43,709 bases of DNA from an uncultured Opitutia bacterium. GTDB lineage: Bacteria > Verrucomicrobiota > Verrucomicrobiia > Opitutales > CAJWYM01. The translations under genes were made by a program, and so were the position numbers. The notes under the pieces were generated by a model, which worked only from the letters and a program-made list of their open reading frames with translations, was not told the origin of the DNA and did not search any database. The stretch covers positions 1 to 43,709 of the forward strand of contig CAJWYM010000022.1 in assembly GCA_913049555.1 (NCBI GenBank), in the 5' to 3' direction. This document shows, piece by piece, positions 8,196 through 16,839 of this stretch. Within the stretch, counting starts at the first letter, position 1; every line of letters starts with the position of its first letter.

Positions 8196-9236
8196 TTAGC
8201 AAGCAGCCTCAGTCAAAAGTTCTTCTCTTACGATTTCAGCCCCTGCTCGTAAAGCACTGAGTTTAGACCTAGCCAATTCACGAGAGAGGGGAGCCATTCC
8301 ACAATTTGTACATGGATAAAGTTTTTCGGCATCCACATACTTTAGAGCTTCTCGTAACGTTGCTGCCACTTCTTCAGGAGTTTCCACAGTAGGGGTGGAA
8401 ACATCAATGGCACCAACCATGACTTTCTTACCTCGAATGCGTTCCAGAACTTCAAAAGGAACTCGAGAACCATGGCATTCTAATGAAATAATATCAATCT
8501 TGGATTGTTGTAATTTTGGGAACACCTCCTCGTATTGCCGCCACTCGGGGCCAAGTGTTTTTTTCCAATCTGTATTTGCTTGAATCCCATAGCCATAGCA
8601 GACATGAACTGCTGTTTCGCACTGAAGGCCCTGAATGGCTCTCTCAAGGCAAGCAATCCCCCAATTATTTACATCTTCTATAAACACATTGAATGCGGGC
8701 TCATCGAATTGAATGATATCAATTCCAACAGCCTCCAGTTCTTTTGCTTCCTGATTTAAAATTTTAGCAAATTCCCAAGCGAGCTCTTTGCGACTATTAT
8801 AATAGGTATCATAGAGGGTATCCACCATGGTCATCGGACCAGGCAATGCCCATTTAATGGGTTGATCCGTTTGAGATCGAAAAAATTTGGCATCTTCAAC
8901 AAATACCGAAATCGGTCTGCTCACTGGACCAACGACTGTTGGCACGCTTGCATCATATCGATCACGAATTTTAACCGTTTTACGCTTTTTAAAATCTACT
9001 CCCTCTAGGTTTTCGATGAAGGTCGTAACAAAGTGTTGTCGGGTTTGTTCTCCATCGCTCACGATGTCTATGCCTGTTTGCCGTTGTTCTTGTAGAGTAA
9101 TTCGGAGAGCATCTTGTTTTCCTTTAGCCAATTCCTGGCCGCCAAGTTTCCAGGGGGACCAAAGTTTTTCAGGATCTGCAAGCCAGGAGGGTTTCGGTAA
9201 GCTACCAGCTGTGGATGTAGGTAATAATGTTTTCAT
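8196..9236 (-). CDS. mesD: Core methionine synthase MesD (MetE C-terminal-like)
   Basis: A 346-aa single-domain protein equivalent to the catalytic C-terminal barrel of MetE, without the folate-binding N-terminal half. The zinc ligands expected of MetE are present: H211 and C213 (AVHVCYGYGI), and C309 or C312 (YPCTNCGMAPLSREL). QFDEPAF near residue 176 and SDGEQTR near residue 60 bind homocysteine-type ligands in the family. MesD proteins make methionine from homocysteine without methyl-tetrahydrofolate, and are known to need the DUF1852 partner MesX and oxygen. That partner is encoded immediately upstream, 27 nt away, which separates it from other MetE-like core enzymes. The methyl donor is not visible from sequence. 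Confidence 0.88.
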   Translation of the reverse strand: MKTLLPTSTAGSLPKPSWLADPEKLWSPWKLGGQELAKGKQDALRITLQEQRQTGIDIVSDGEQTRQHFVTTFIENLEGVDFKKRKTVKIRDRYDASVPTVVGPVSRPISVFVEDAKFFRSQTDQPIKWALPGPMTMVDTLYDTYYNSRKELAWEFAKILNQEAKELEAVGIDIIQFDEPAFNVFIEDVNNWGIACLERAIQGLQCETAVHVCYGYGIQANTDWKKTLGPEWRQYEEVFPKLQQSKIDIISLECHGSRVPFEVLERIRGKKVMVGAIDVSTPTVETPEEVAATLREALKYVDAEKLYPCTNCGMAPLSRELARSKLSALRAGAEIVREELLTEAAC

Positions 9237-9263
9237 TCTGATAAAATGGGTTCTTTGATAATC

Positions 9264-10289
9264 TTAGGCTGCATAATTCGAAGACCATTGCTCCAACAAA
9301 GATCGGTATGGATTTATAAAGTGTTCTTCAGCAAATTTTCCTTGCTTGATTGCCAATTGACTCCTTTCTTTCCGATCATAGACAATTTGAGTCAGCGAGT
9401 GATCCGAGTGTTTTAATTTAGGCTGATAATGGTTTCCAGCAGTAGAATTGGCATTGTAGATTTCGGGCCGATAAATTTTTTGAAAAGTTTCCATCGTGCT
9501 GATGGTTCCTATCAACTCGATGTTTGAATAATCACTGAGTAAATCTCCAAAAAAGTAGAATGCCAATGGAGCTGCAGCATTGGGTGGGATAAAGTAGCGA
9601 ACATGGAGACCCATTTTCATAAAATACTTTTCTGTCAATGAAGATTCATTCGGTTGGTACTCAAAACCCAAGACTGGGTGTTGATTTTCTGTCCGGGTGT
9701 AGGTCTTATTATCCGATACGCTGAGGCAGATTACTGGAAGTTTACTGAAATGCTTTTTATAAGTATCTGAGAAAATAAAATCTTTAAAGAGCTTTCCATG
9801 AAGTTCTCCAAAGTCATCCGGTATACTGAATTGGGATTTATCTTTATTGTGCTCCAGTAAGCGAATACTGAAATCATAATCCCGGATGTAAGAAGAAAAA
9901 TTATTTCCGACAATTCCCTCAATGCGCTTGTTCCATTTATGATCTCTAATGTAGGTCTTTAAAATTTCAATGGATGGAAAATGATGGCCTTTGCCGTCCA
10001 CATCGACATCCACAGAAATGATTTCCAAATCAAGACTATAGCGATCCCCTCTAGGGTTGTCCCAATGTGCCAATGCATTGAAACGCCGCTCGATCATTTT
10101 CAGAGTATTGCGTAAGTTCTCTTGGCGACTTTCTCCCCTCGCTAAATTTGCAAAATTAGTGCTAATTCTCGTGTTCTTGGAGGGTCGATAGTTTTCATCA
10201 AAACAAATCTTCTGAATCTTATATTGAAATGCTTTGCCTTGAGTCTCTTGGCATTCAGCATCTGTAGAAATATCTGGCACTGTATTCAT
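9264..10289 (-). CDS. mesX: MesX (DUF1852), partner of methionine synthase MesD
   Basis: A DUF1852 protein with strongly conserved stretches such as ICFDENYRPSKNTRISTNFA, ALAHWDNPRGDRYSLDLEI and GIVGNNFSSYIRDYDFS. MesX proteins are required together with MesD for oxygen-dependent, folate-independent methionine formation; their biochemical step is unsettled. The frame extends to an ATG at 10358 (364 aa), but a TATAAT on this strand (10362-10357) overlaps that codon. The DUF1852 core starts well after Met24, so I prefer the ATG at 10289 (341 aa). No signal peptide or membrane segment is seen. It is first in the unit mesX-mesD-TSUP. Confidence 0.88.
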   Translation of the reverse strand: MNTVPDISTDAECQETQGKAFQYKIQKICFDENYRPSKNTRISTNFANLARGESRQENLRNTLKMIERRFNALAHWDNPRGDRYSLDLEIISVDVDVDGKGHHFPSIEILKTYIRDHKWNKRIEGIVGNNFSSYIRDYDFSIRLLEHNKDKSQFSIPDDFGELHGKLFKDFIFSDTYKKHFSKLPVICLSVSDNKTYTRTENQHPVLGFEYQPNESSLTEKYFMKMGLHVRYFIPPNAAAPLAFYFFGDLLSDYSNIELIGTISTMETFQKIYRPEIYNANSTAGNHYQPKLKHSDHSLTQIVYDRKERSQLAIKQGKFAEEHFINPYRSLLEQWSSNYAA

Positions 10290-10386
10290 GGTTCTTTTTA
10301 GAATTGAGTTGTCTTTAATTTTGGAACACTCATGGAATGAATGCTGTAAAACTTCCATTATAACAGCAGCAATCGATAAATAAAAA

Positions 10387-10420
10387 TGATATTAAATCAT
10401 CAATCCATGAGCAATTTTCA
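10387..10420 (-). promoter_or_regulatory. Paired LysR/MetR-type operator before mesX
   Basis: Two TGA-N7-TCA dyads lie at 10387-10399 (TGATATTAAATCA) and 10408-10420 (TGAGCAATTTTCA), with centres exactly 21 bp apart. A perfect -10 hexamer TATAAT lies on the minus strand at 10362-10357, with no good -35 box. If transcription starts near 10350, the dyads centre near -43 and -64, the usual activation and recognition positions of LysR-type activators. The MetR-like protein at 6433-7335 is the obvious candidate. Confidence 0.55.
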
Positions 10421-10477
10421 TAGATCAAATTGCAAGCATAGGAATTAGAAGAGACCTTTCTTAGTGAGCCGCTGAAA

Positions 10478-11833
10478 TCAAAGGTTCTGAATCAGGTAAT
10501 CAAATATAGAAGTAGCTTTTCTTTCGGATTCTAAATTATTGGGGCCGATCAAGACCGGCCAAAAATTTTTATCTTTTGGTTTACAACCGTGGGATCCTTT
10601 AACCAGATCTGTGTTGAGAGGGATGACATCCATCAATGTTCTAAATCCAAGCTTCTTTTTAATTAAAGTAGACAGGATCTTGAGCTTCGGTAAAGTAATT
10701 TCTGAATCAATAAACAACTCACAGGGGTCGTACCCAAACTTTCTGTGAATATCAATGCAGCGAGCAAAATCTGGGGCTTTTTTATCATTTTCCCAGTAAT
10801 AATAACTGAACCAAGAATTCTCTTTTGCAATAGCAACGAGATCCCCAGAGCGAAAGTGGTTGAGGCCCGCTTTTTTCAATGAGTCGTCGTATAAAATTTC
10901 AGAGACTCCTTCTATTCTTGAAAGTGCCTCTATGACCTCTTTTTTGAGGGTTGGGTCGTTTAAATAAATATGGGCAATCTGATGGTCGGTAATGGCAAAT
11001 ACTTTGGAGGCCCCACAATCTAAAAGTTCCAGTCCCAATTCATCTTTGATTGTCAGCCAGTTTTTAGATCTAAAAAGACGATTTATGTGAATGCAATGAT
11101 TCGTTTCTGAGATGCCATATTCAGAGAGCAAGAAGGGCTGTATCTCTCTTTCTTTGTAAAATTGAACAAGATCTCCTACAATCTTGTCTATTGCTCGAAC
11201 ATCTTCTTGTATTTTAGGATCATTAGGCCCCAATCTTTGTAAGTTGTAGTCAAGATGCGGAAGATATACTAAAGAGAGGTCTGGGGAGTATTTTTCTTCT
11301 ACCCATTTAGCTGATTCAGCAATCCATTTAGACGATGGAAGGCCAGCCATAGGTCCCCAGAAAGATGGAAAGGGAAACTCCCCAAGATCGTTTTTTATGG
11401 TGTCTCGAATACTCAGGGGCTGGCTGTAAATATCAAATACCTTCTTACCGTCGCTTAAATATAAAGGTCTAGGAGTGATGGAATAGTCAGCACTGGAATA
11501 CATGTTGTACCACCAAAAAAGTTGAGCGCAGGTAAAATTCTTTTTTTGATTGCGGATGGCTTCCCAAAGTTTTTCTCCTCGAACCAGCCGATTGGACTGT
11601 TTCCAGAAATGATGTTCATGGAGGGTTCTGTCATACCATCCATTTGCCACGATGCCGTGTTCAGATGGATTTTGACCAGTCAAGTAGGTCGCCTGAGCGG
11701 TACAGGTAACCGCAGGGATGTTCGGTTCAATCAGTCCTAGAGAGTAGGACTCAATCTGTTTGTTTGTGTAAGGGGTGTGGGGACCAATAAGATCTTTGCA
11801 AAGTCCTACAATATTTATAACAACCGATCGCAT
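10478..11833 (-). CDS. eboF: EboF-like alkaline phosphatase superfamily protein
   Basis: A 451-aa protein of the nucleotide pyrophosphatase/phosphodiesterase branch of the alkaline phosphatase superfamily. The nucleophile region is AVTCTAQATYLTGQNPSEHG near residue 40. The metal-site segments deviate from classical members: INIVGL at the start, PHLDYNLQRLG near residue 196, and LSEYGIS instead of SDHGM. As I recall, such substitutions are usual in this Ebo subgroup. There is no signal peptide, so it should act in the cytoplasm. It is the last gene of the ebo unit, 22 nt after eboD. In cyanobacteria the ebo genes are needed to move a scytonemin precursor to the periplasm; the substrate here is unknown. 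Confidence 0.85.
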   Translation of the reverse strand: MRSVVINIVGLCKDLIGPHTPYTNKQIESYSLGLIEPNIPAVTCTAQATYLTGQNPSEHGIVANGWYDRTLHEHHFWKQSNRLVRGEKLWEAIRNQKKNFTCAQLFWWYNMYSSADYSITPRPLYLSDGKKVFDIYSQPLSIRDTIKNDLGEFPFPSFWGPMAGLPSSKWIAESAKWVEEKYSPDLSLVYLPHLDYNLQRLGPNDPKIQEDVRAIDKIVGDLVQFYKEREIQPFLLSEYGISETNHCIHINRLFRSKNWLTIKDELGLELLDCGASKVFAITDHQIAHIYLNDPTLKKEVIEALSRIEGVSEILYDDSLKKAGLNHFRSGDLVAIAKENSWFSYYYWENDKKAPDFARCIDIHRKFGYDPCELFIDSEITLPKLKILSTLIKKKLGFRTLMDVIPLNTDLVKGSHGCKPKDKNFWPVLIGPNNLESERKATSIFDYLIQNL

Positions 11834-11855
11834 AGGGACTCGTATAAATCCTTTT

Positions 11856-13034
11856 TTACTGTTTTAAATGGATTTCTTTTACTTCTCTGAATGCCTGAGC
11901 CATTTTGAATTTGTCAATTTTGTGGACATTTTTCATGGAACCAATCTGGGTTAGGAGAGGAATCGATAGTTCGCCTCCAAGGTGTTCTCTAAATTCCTCA
12001 ATGCCCTCGATCACTACGCGCTTTCCGTTTGTGTCATAATCGTCTAAGTGTTCGTTGTATAAAGTAAACTCAAAATGGATCAATAAATTTAAAATTCTGT
12101 TTTTATCGATTTCACTTAACATTCCAATATTGTGGGCATAGCAAATGTCTACAGCGATTCCTATACTGACTGCCTCTCCATGATTGATGGCAAATGAAGA
12201 AATTTGCTCGAGTTTATGGGCAGACCAATGGCCAAAATCTAAAGGGCGGCTGGATCCAATTTCAAAGGGGTCCCCAGAGTTGCAAATGTGGTCAAAGTGT
12301 AAAGAGGCACTTTGATAAATGAGTTCTTCGACCACTTCCTTTTTTTGGAGTTTTATGGCCTCTTTATTCTTTTCAATCCAAGAAAAAAAACATTCTTTCT
12401 TAATCAAGGAAACTTTAATCGCTTCGGCCAATCCTTCTCTAAACAAGGCGTATGGAATGTGTTCTAAAAAATGGGAATCATTGATCACACATTTGGGGAT
12501 GGAAAAATTACCGATCCAGTTCTTTTTTCCCAAGCGGTTGACCCCATTTTTTACACCAACCCCACTGTCAGCTTGAGCCAAACAGGTCGTTGGAACTCTG
12601 ATGATTCTAATCCCACGGTGAGCCGTCGAGGCCGCAAATCCTACTGCATCCATTAAAGAACCCCCACCTATAGCAATTATATAAGAGTGTCTGCAGAGGT
12701 GCTCCTTCTCGATATGCCCCCAAATTTTCTCAATGTAACGCCAATCATTCTTGATTGCCTCTCCTCCTGGTAGTTCTAAAATTTTGGGTATCGAGACAAA
12801 TGAATCGTTGTGATTTTCAAACCAGCTTTGAATCGTGTTTTCGAGTTTTGGCATGAATGTAAGCAAGTTTCTGTCTAGCAGAACCAAGGCTTTAACTGGT
12901 CTGTTGTCCTCGAAAGCATTGAGAAGGGTTTCGTTCTCCTTAGAAAACAAAGATCGTGTGAAGAATACTTTGTGTTCTTGCTCTATTTGGATTTTTTCAG
13001 TGAGTTTCTTTTGAAAAGTTTTTGGATGAATCAT
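11856..13034 (-). CDS. eboD: EboD-like 3-dehydroquinate synthase family protein
   Basis: A 392-aa sugar-phosphate cyclase fold protein. The NAD-binding IIAIGGGSLMDAVG is at residues 119-132, and the three expected metal ligands are present: E204 (REGLAEAIK), H269 (DFGHWSAHKLE) and H285 (INHGEAVSIGI). PTTCLAQADSGVGVKNGVN near residue 148 replaces the dehydroquinate synthase T-x-L-A-Q-V-D-S-S segment. It therefore looks catalytically intact, closing a ring on a sugar phosphate, but belongs to the Ebo group rather than the shikimate pathway. It lies 12 nt after eboC and 22 nt before eboF. The product is unknown. Confidence 0.9.
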   Translation of the reverse strand: MIHPKTFQKKLTEKIQIEQEHKVFFTRSLFSKENETLLNAFEDNRPVKALVLLDRNLLTFMPKLENTIQSWFENHNDSFVSIPKILELPGGEAIKNDWRYIEKIWGHIEKEHLCRHSYIIAIGGGSLMDAVGFAASTAHRGIRIIRVPTTCLAQADSGVGVKNGVNRLGKKNWIGNFSIPKCVINDSHFLEHIPYALFREGLAEAIKVSLIKKECFFSWIEKNKEAIKLQKKEVVEELIYQSASLHFDHICNSGDPFEIGSSRPLDFGHWSAHKLEQISSFAINHGEAVSIGIAVDICYAHNIGMLSEIDKNRILNLLIHFEFTLYNEHLDDYDTNGKRVVIEGIEEFREHLGGELSIPLLTQIGSMKNVHKIDKFKMAQAFREVKEIHLKQ

Positions 13035-13046
13035 AATTATTCCTTA

Positions 13047-13931
13047 TTAAGTAGCTGGAATGAAACGTTGCAAGTATTTCCCTACAGGGATGAAAGCGAG
13101 TAATAAAATTGCATAGAGATTGTAGAATCCGCTGAGAGCGATGGCATCGATAAAAGGAATCAGACTGAGCAATGTGCCAATCATCTTTTCAATGGGTCGG
13201 ATGCGAGAAGTATTCCAAATTAGGAAAATGAATACAAAAGCGAGCGTTACAGAAACAAAGTTCACTCTCCAGTTTTCCACATATAAAAAAACCGTCAGGA
13301 TTGGCGAAATAAGTAGACCCAATGCTAGGGACTTATTCTTAATGAGAGAGGACTTGTTTGCCTCGTTTCTAGCTAATAAAGACAATCCAATGATATACAA
13401 ACCTAGCAAGATCCCGGGCAGAACGGTGATATGAGAAACGGAAACTTGGTAACAGCTTCCGGCAACAACCCATAGGAAGGTTCTGCATCCGCCCATAAAC
13501 AATACGGAGAAAGGCGTGAATTTATGCAACCAAGTGTAAATAAGCAGGCAACTGCACAAAGCGCCCACTGCTATAAAATTCGCTTGGCAGATGGTTGTAA
13601 GCAGCGAGAATCCTGCCAAGAGGGTCAAAAAACCTAAAAGATAGGTGGTTGAAACACTGATTTTTCCCTGAGGGATCGGTCTATCTGTCCTATGCTTTTG
13701 GTCAAAAGAAGCATCTTTTGCATCATTTAAGATACAGCCACTCATGTAAAGCAATGAGGCACCCAGAAGGATTGGAAGAAGTTGTATTGTGTTCTTATAT
13801 TCCCAGTTTCCAAAATTATAAACGGTCACCAAGCAGAAGGCAGCGATTACGTTTGTCCAGACACTAGGAAGATTGGATACCCTTCCAAGTAATAGAAATG
13901 TCTGAATTTTTGAGAGCATGATTGGTGTCAA
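13047..13931 (-). CDS. eboC: EboC-like UbiA-family prenyltransferase
   Basis: A 294-aa integral membrane protein with about eight to nine hydrophobic segments. It has the EboC-type start LGRVSNLPSVWTNVIAAF near residue 15, and the prenyl-diphosphate motif NDAKDASFD near residue 67, followed by HRTDRPIPQGKIS. UbiA enzymes transfer a polyprenyl group from its diphosphate to an aromatic or other acceptor using Mg2+. In Ebo systems the prenylated product is not established. It is 12 nt from eboD. The upstream gap to eboE is 224 nt, unusually long within the unit, so a secondary promoter is possible. Confidence 0.9.
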   Translation of the reverse strand: MTPIMLSKIQTFLLLGRVSNLPSVWTNVIAAFCLVTVYNFGNWEYKNTIQLLPILLGASLLYMSGCILNDAKDASFDQKHRTDRPIPQGKISVSTTYLLGFLTLLAGFSLLTTICQANFIAVGALCSCLLIYTWLHKFTPFSVLFMGGCRTFLWVVAGSCYQVSVSHITVLPGILLGLYIIGLSLLARNEANKSSLIKNKSLALGLLISPILTVFLYVENWRVNFVSVTLAFVFIFLIWNTSRIRPIEKMIGTLLSLIPFIDAIALSGFYNLYAILLLAFIPVGKYLQRFIPAT

Positions 13932-14155
13932 ATTTGAACTGAGTTTTGGGCTAATCTATTAAATGGGAACTTAAAATCTTGAATGCCACTAATAACATAA
14001 GTTGTTGAGAATGTAAAAAATTACCCTTTATTTGTCGCACATATACAAGAAAATGACGCGATCAGTTACAATATAATTTCAAAAAAAGGACTCTGAATGA
14101 ACCTTTAAGTCACGCTTAAGAAGCGAAAAGTCTGTTATTAAAGACTGTCGATTGG

Positions 14156-15313
14156 TTACCCCTCAAGATTCAGGGTATTCAAGGCCCAAAGGTATTCCTG
14201 TTCCATTTGTTCGACCACTGAGAGTTCTTTGAATTGGGAAGGTAAAACCTCCCAAGTATAGGTCTCCAATTCGATGTGTTTTGTAGTGTGGGGATTTTTG
14301 ATAAGATAATCCAAGGTATCTTGGGTATGGTCGCTGGTGCTTTGTAAAGGTTTTTCTGGTAAGGTATGGAGGGGGATGTGAAAGTGAATCCGCCATTCGC
14401 TCTCGACAAGCGCAAATTGGGATGGATCCAGTGCTTGGTCCAAGTCTTCTACTCGATTGATTTGTCCGAATTTATTCATTGCGACGACTTGATGTAAGTA
14501 TTTTTCTTCAACAAAGGGATGAATTGCTTTTAAAAATGCAGGAGAATAGCGACCTTTTATCGCGGAACTTAAATGGAGTTTACTGATCCGAATCGATTCT
14601 TTCTCAAAGAGCGATAAAGATTCCCAAGCATTTTCAAATTGGATGGCCATATGGCAGGTATCATAATTGACCCCTATGGTTTTTTGAACGGAATGATCTT
14701 GAGCGAATGAACGAAACGCATGGATGAATCGGATCGTTTCTTCAGTCGTTTCAAAGAGACCAAGAGGCTCTGGCTCTAAACCCAAATGTAGATCGTAACC
14801 ACTTCGATCTGCTACTTTCAAAATATGTTGGTGGCATTTTAACAAGTTCTCAAAAATCAGAGTCTGCTGCTCTGCATTGTTTATAAATCTTTTAAAAGAA
14901 CCGGGAAGTGTACTGATACTCAGGTCTTGGCTTTGGGGCTCCAATTCAACAATTAGATCGAAAAGTAAATTTGTATAACTCAATCGATCTGAGCAGGTCC
15001 AATCCGGCCAATAAACTTGTTCCTTAATTCGACCTTTATTGAAGTCGGCAAATGGGAAGCCGTTAATTGTAAAAACGTAGCAATTGTGTTTTTTGAGCCA
15101 TCGTTTGAATTTTTGGAGGGTTTTTGGATGTGAGAGTTCTTGAGCGGATTTGTAACTCAATCGCAATCCTATGGCAAAAGCCTTTTGTTTAGAAGCGATT
15201 CTGTAGCGAAGCGGTAAAGTGAAAGTTTTTAAAGAATGAAGAGTTTCTTCCAGATCCTTGCCAGGGTGCACATTGGTACAGTAAGCAAGGTGGGAATTAG
15301 ATGAGAGTCTCAT
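14156..15313 (-). CDS. eboE: EboE-like metabolite traffic protein (xylose isomerase-type TIM barrel)
   Basis: A 385-aa protein with the typical EboE features. The N terminus is SHLAYCTNVHPGKDLEETL, GLEPEPLGLFETTEETI is near residue 177, VNYDTCHMAIQFE near 213 and ISKLHLSSAIKG near 241. LVESEWRIHFHIPLH is near 307 and HIELETYTWEVLP near 357. Acidic and His residues in these segments match the metal centre of xylose isomerase-like barrels. It is predicted to be cytoplasmic. Its biochemical role in the Ebo system is unknown. It is separated from eboB by 334 nt and from eboC by 224 nt, so the unit is looser than typical operons. Confidence 0.9.
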   Translation of the reverse strand: MRLSSNSHLAYCTNVHPGKDLEETLHSLKTFTLPLRYRIASKQKAFAIGLRLSYKSAQELSHPKTLQKFKRWLKKHNCYVFTINGFPFADFNKGRIKEQVYWPDWTCSDRLSYTNLLFDLIVELEPQSQDLSISTLPGSFKRFINNAEQQTLIFENLLKCHQHILKVADRSGYDLHLGLEPEPLGLFETTEETIRFIHAFRSFAQDHSVQKTIGVNYDTCHMAIQFENAWESLSLFEKESIRISKLHLSSAIKGRYSPAFLKAIHPFVEEKYLHQVVAMNKFGQINRVEDLDQALDPSQFALVESEWRIHFHIPLHTLPEKPLQSTSDHTQDTLDYLIKNPHTTKHIELETYTWEVLPSQFKELSVVEQMEQEYLWALNTLNLEG

Positions 15314-15647
15314 AGGAATCGATTTTTAAGAAGGTCTCAGGCAGATGTCAATGGACTAAGATTCCTCAAACCCAAATCGCTCCCACTGAAAAATAAGTAT
15401 GAGTTTTTAATAAATAGGATTCAAGTCGGTCAAAAGGAAATAGGATTTATGAACATTCAATCCCTCCTATTGTTATAAAATGTTTCAGGAATCATTTTGA
15501 TTTCAGCTTTGCCTATTGCTTAGAATTGGATGAAAAAAGCAAATTTTAAATCATTTAAAATACGGACAATTGAAGGATTCATCCATATGATTTCAAAAAA
15601 CTATCTGGGGTCGTATTGCTTGTATAAATCCATTTAAAAGGATGCAT
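15314..15647. other. AT-rich gap between eboB and eboE without a gene
   Basis: No convincing reading frame was found in these 334 bases. The sequence is AT-rich. TCCAT elements at 15582 and 15629 recall the TCWAAWARTCCATA element found elsewhere, but they are 47 bp apart and read on the opposite strand from the ebo genes. The gap could hold a separate promoter for eboE-C-D-F. I see no strong hairpin terminator. Confidence 0.5.
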
Positions 15648-16448
15648 TTATAATTTAAACTTAGGATTTTGGGACAAAAACTGATTGGGATTCTGGAAGA
15701 TGATTCGGTCAATAGTTTCATCATTATGGCCTCTGTGCTTCATCTCAATGGCTGTTTTTGGAACAGCCAATGGATCACTCACTCCCCAGTCACAGGCACA
15801 ATTCAACCAGATATTGTCCAAGCCATTGACTTCTAGTAAGTCAACGGCTCTTGCTTTGCTGCATTTCGAATCTGGGTAGAGTGTAACCCCAGCCCAATAC
15901 CCAAGATCCTTCACCATTTGAATTGTGTGCTCCTCCACGTGATCGATGATGACTTTTGACGGATCTACCTGTGAATGATTCTCCAAAACATCCAGAATGA
16001 GTTTTGTCCCTTTTTTCTTATCTTCCAAGTGAGGAGTGTGTATCAGGATCATTTGATTGTGTTTGCATGCAAAATCTACTTGCATTTCAAAAACCGTCAA
16101 TTCGTTTTTAGTATTGCGATTGAGTCCAATTTCCCCAATTCCCAAGACATTGTCAGCCTCAATAAATTCGGGAATGATTGAAATGACTTCCTCTGCTAAT
16201 TTTATATCTTCAGCTTCCTTTGCATTGATGCACAACCAACTGTAATGGGGAAGTTGAAACTTTTTAGCGCGATTGGGTTCGTACTGAGTGAGTTGTAGGA
16301 AATAATCATAAAATCCTTGAACACTCGTGCGATCAAATCCAGCCCAAAAAGAGGGTTCGCAAACCGCAGCACAGCCAGCAGTGATCATTGCTTGATAATC
16401 GTCGGTAGTCCGACTTACCATGTGGGCATGAGGCTCTATATACCTCAT
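15648..16448 (-). CDS. eboB: EboB-like TatD-family metal-dependent hydrolase
   Basis: A 266-aa amidohydrolase-fold protein. The first metal site is EPHAHMVSRTTDDYQAM at the N terminus. It is followed by CEPSFWAGFDRTSV near residue 30, GIGEIGLNRNTKNE near 100, ILIHTPHLEDKKKGTK near 134, IIDHVEEHT near 164 and CACDWGVSDPL near 217. These supply the His, Glu and Asp metal ligands of TatD-like enzymes, and the SRTTDDY and DWGVSDPL stretches are characteristic of EboB. Its substrate is unknown. The start codon overlaps the stop of the upstream 92-aa gene by 4 nt, so the two are translationally coupled. Confidence 0.9.
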   Translation of the reverse strand: MRYIEPHAHMVSRTTDDYQAMITAGCAAVCEPSFWAGFDRTSVQGFYDYFLQLTQYEPNRAKKFQLPHYSWLCINAKEAEDIKLAEEVISIIPEFIEADNVLGIGEIGLNRNTKNELTVFEMQVDFACKHNQMILIHTPHLEDKKKGTKLILDVLENHSQVDPSKVIIDHVEEHTIQMVKDLGYWAGVTLYPDSKCSKARAVDLLEVNGLDNIWLNCACDWGVSDPLAVPKTAIEMKHRGHNDETIDRIIFQNPNQFLSQNPKFKL

Positions 16449-16723
16449 TGAATTTGCTCCGGTTTACTCCACGCACCAGAGGCTGGTTTGTTGTCTGATG
16501 AGAGGATCGGGTCTGTAGATGGATCGCTGAAATGATCTAGGATATCTTTGGCTTTTTCGGTGCTCATGGAAGATAAATGATTCAATGCTTTAAGGAAAGC
16601 AACATTTCGAGGGTCCTCTAACTCCCCATGACGTTGAATGCGGTCTAGGTAGGCTGCAATTTCAACTAGGTTGTAACGATTTGGCATAAAACCATGTTCA
16701 GTAATGGGGAATTCTGCTTTCAT
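16445..16723 (-). CDS. Small unknown protein in the eboA position
   Basis: A 92-aa soluble protein that opens the ebo unit and overlaps eboB by 4 nt. It is mostly helical up to residue 65 (NRYNLVEIAAYLDRIQRHGE, then KALNHLSSMSTEKAKDILDH), with a Ser/Pro-rich tail. EboA would be expected here, but EboA proteins are usually over twice this length and I recognise no EboA motif. It may be an unrelated accessory protein, a strongly reduced EboA, or a fragment. The tight overlap with eboB and an intact frame argue that it is a real gene. Confidence 0.65.
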   Translation of the reverse strand: MKAEFPITEHGFMPNRYNLVEIAAYLDRIQRHGELEDPRNVAFLKALNHLSSMSTEKAKDILDHFSDPSTDPILSSDNKPASGAWSKPEQIQ

Positions 16724-16839
16724 CCTTTAATATAATTAAGAGCTTTTAGTAAAAGATTATCAATTTATTAGAAATTACAAGACTTATTAATCAAATGTAA
16801 TTCTTAAGTCCACTCATCCTATGGCTATTAATTAGACCG

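Noticed and set aside
10478-11833. EboF as a degraded phosphatase because of altered metal-site residues
   Set aside because: As far as I recall, the SEYGI and DYNLQRLG forms are usual for this Ebo subgroup, so they do not show loss of function in this gene.
15582-15634. Two TCCAT cores upstream of eboE as an AraC-type site
   Set aside because: They are 47 bp apart rather than 21 and point away from the ebo genes.
16445-16723. Naming the 92-aa gene eboA
   Set aside because: Only its position supports this; the length and sequence do not match EboA as I know it.
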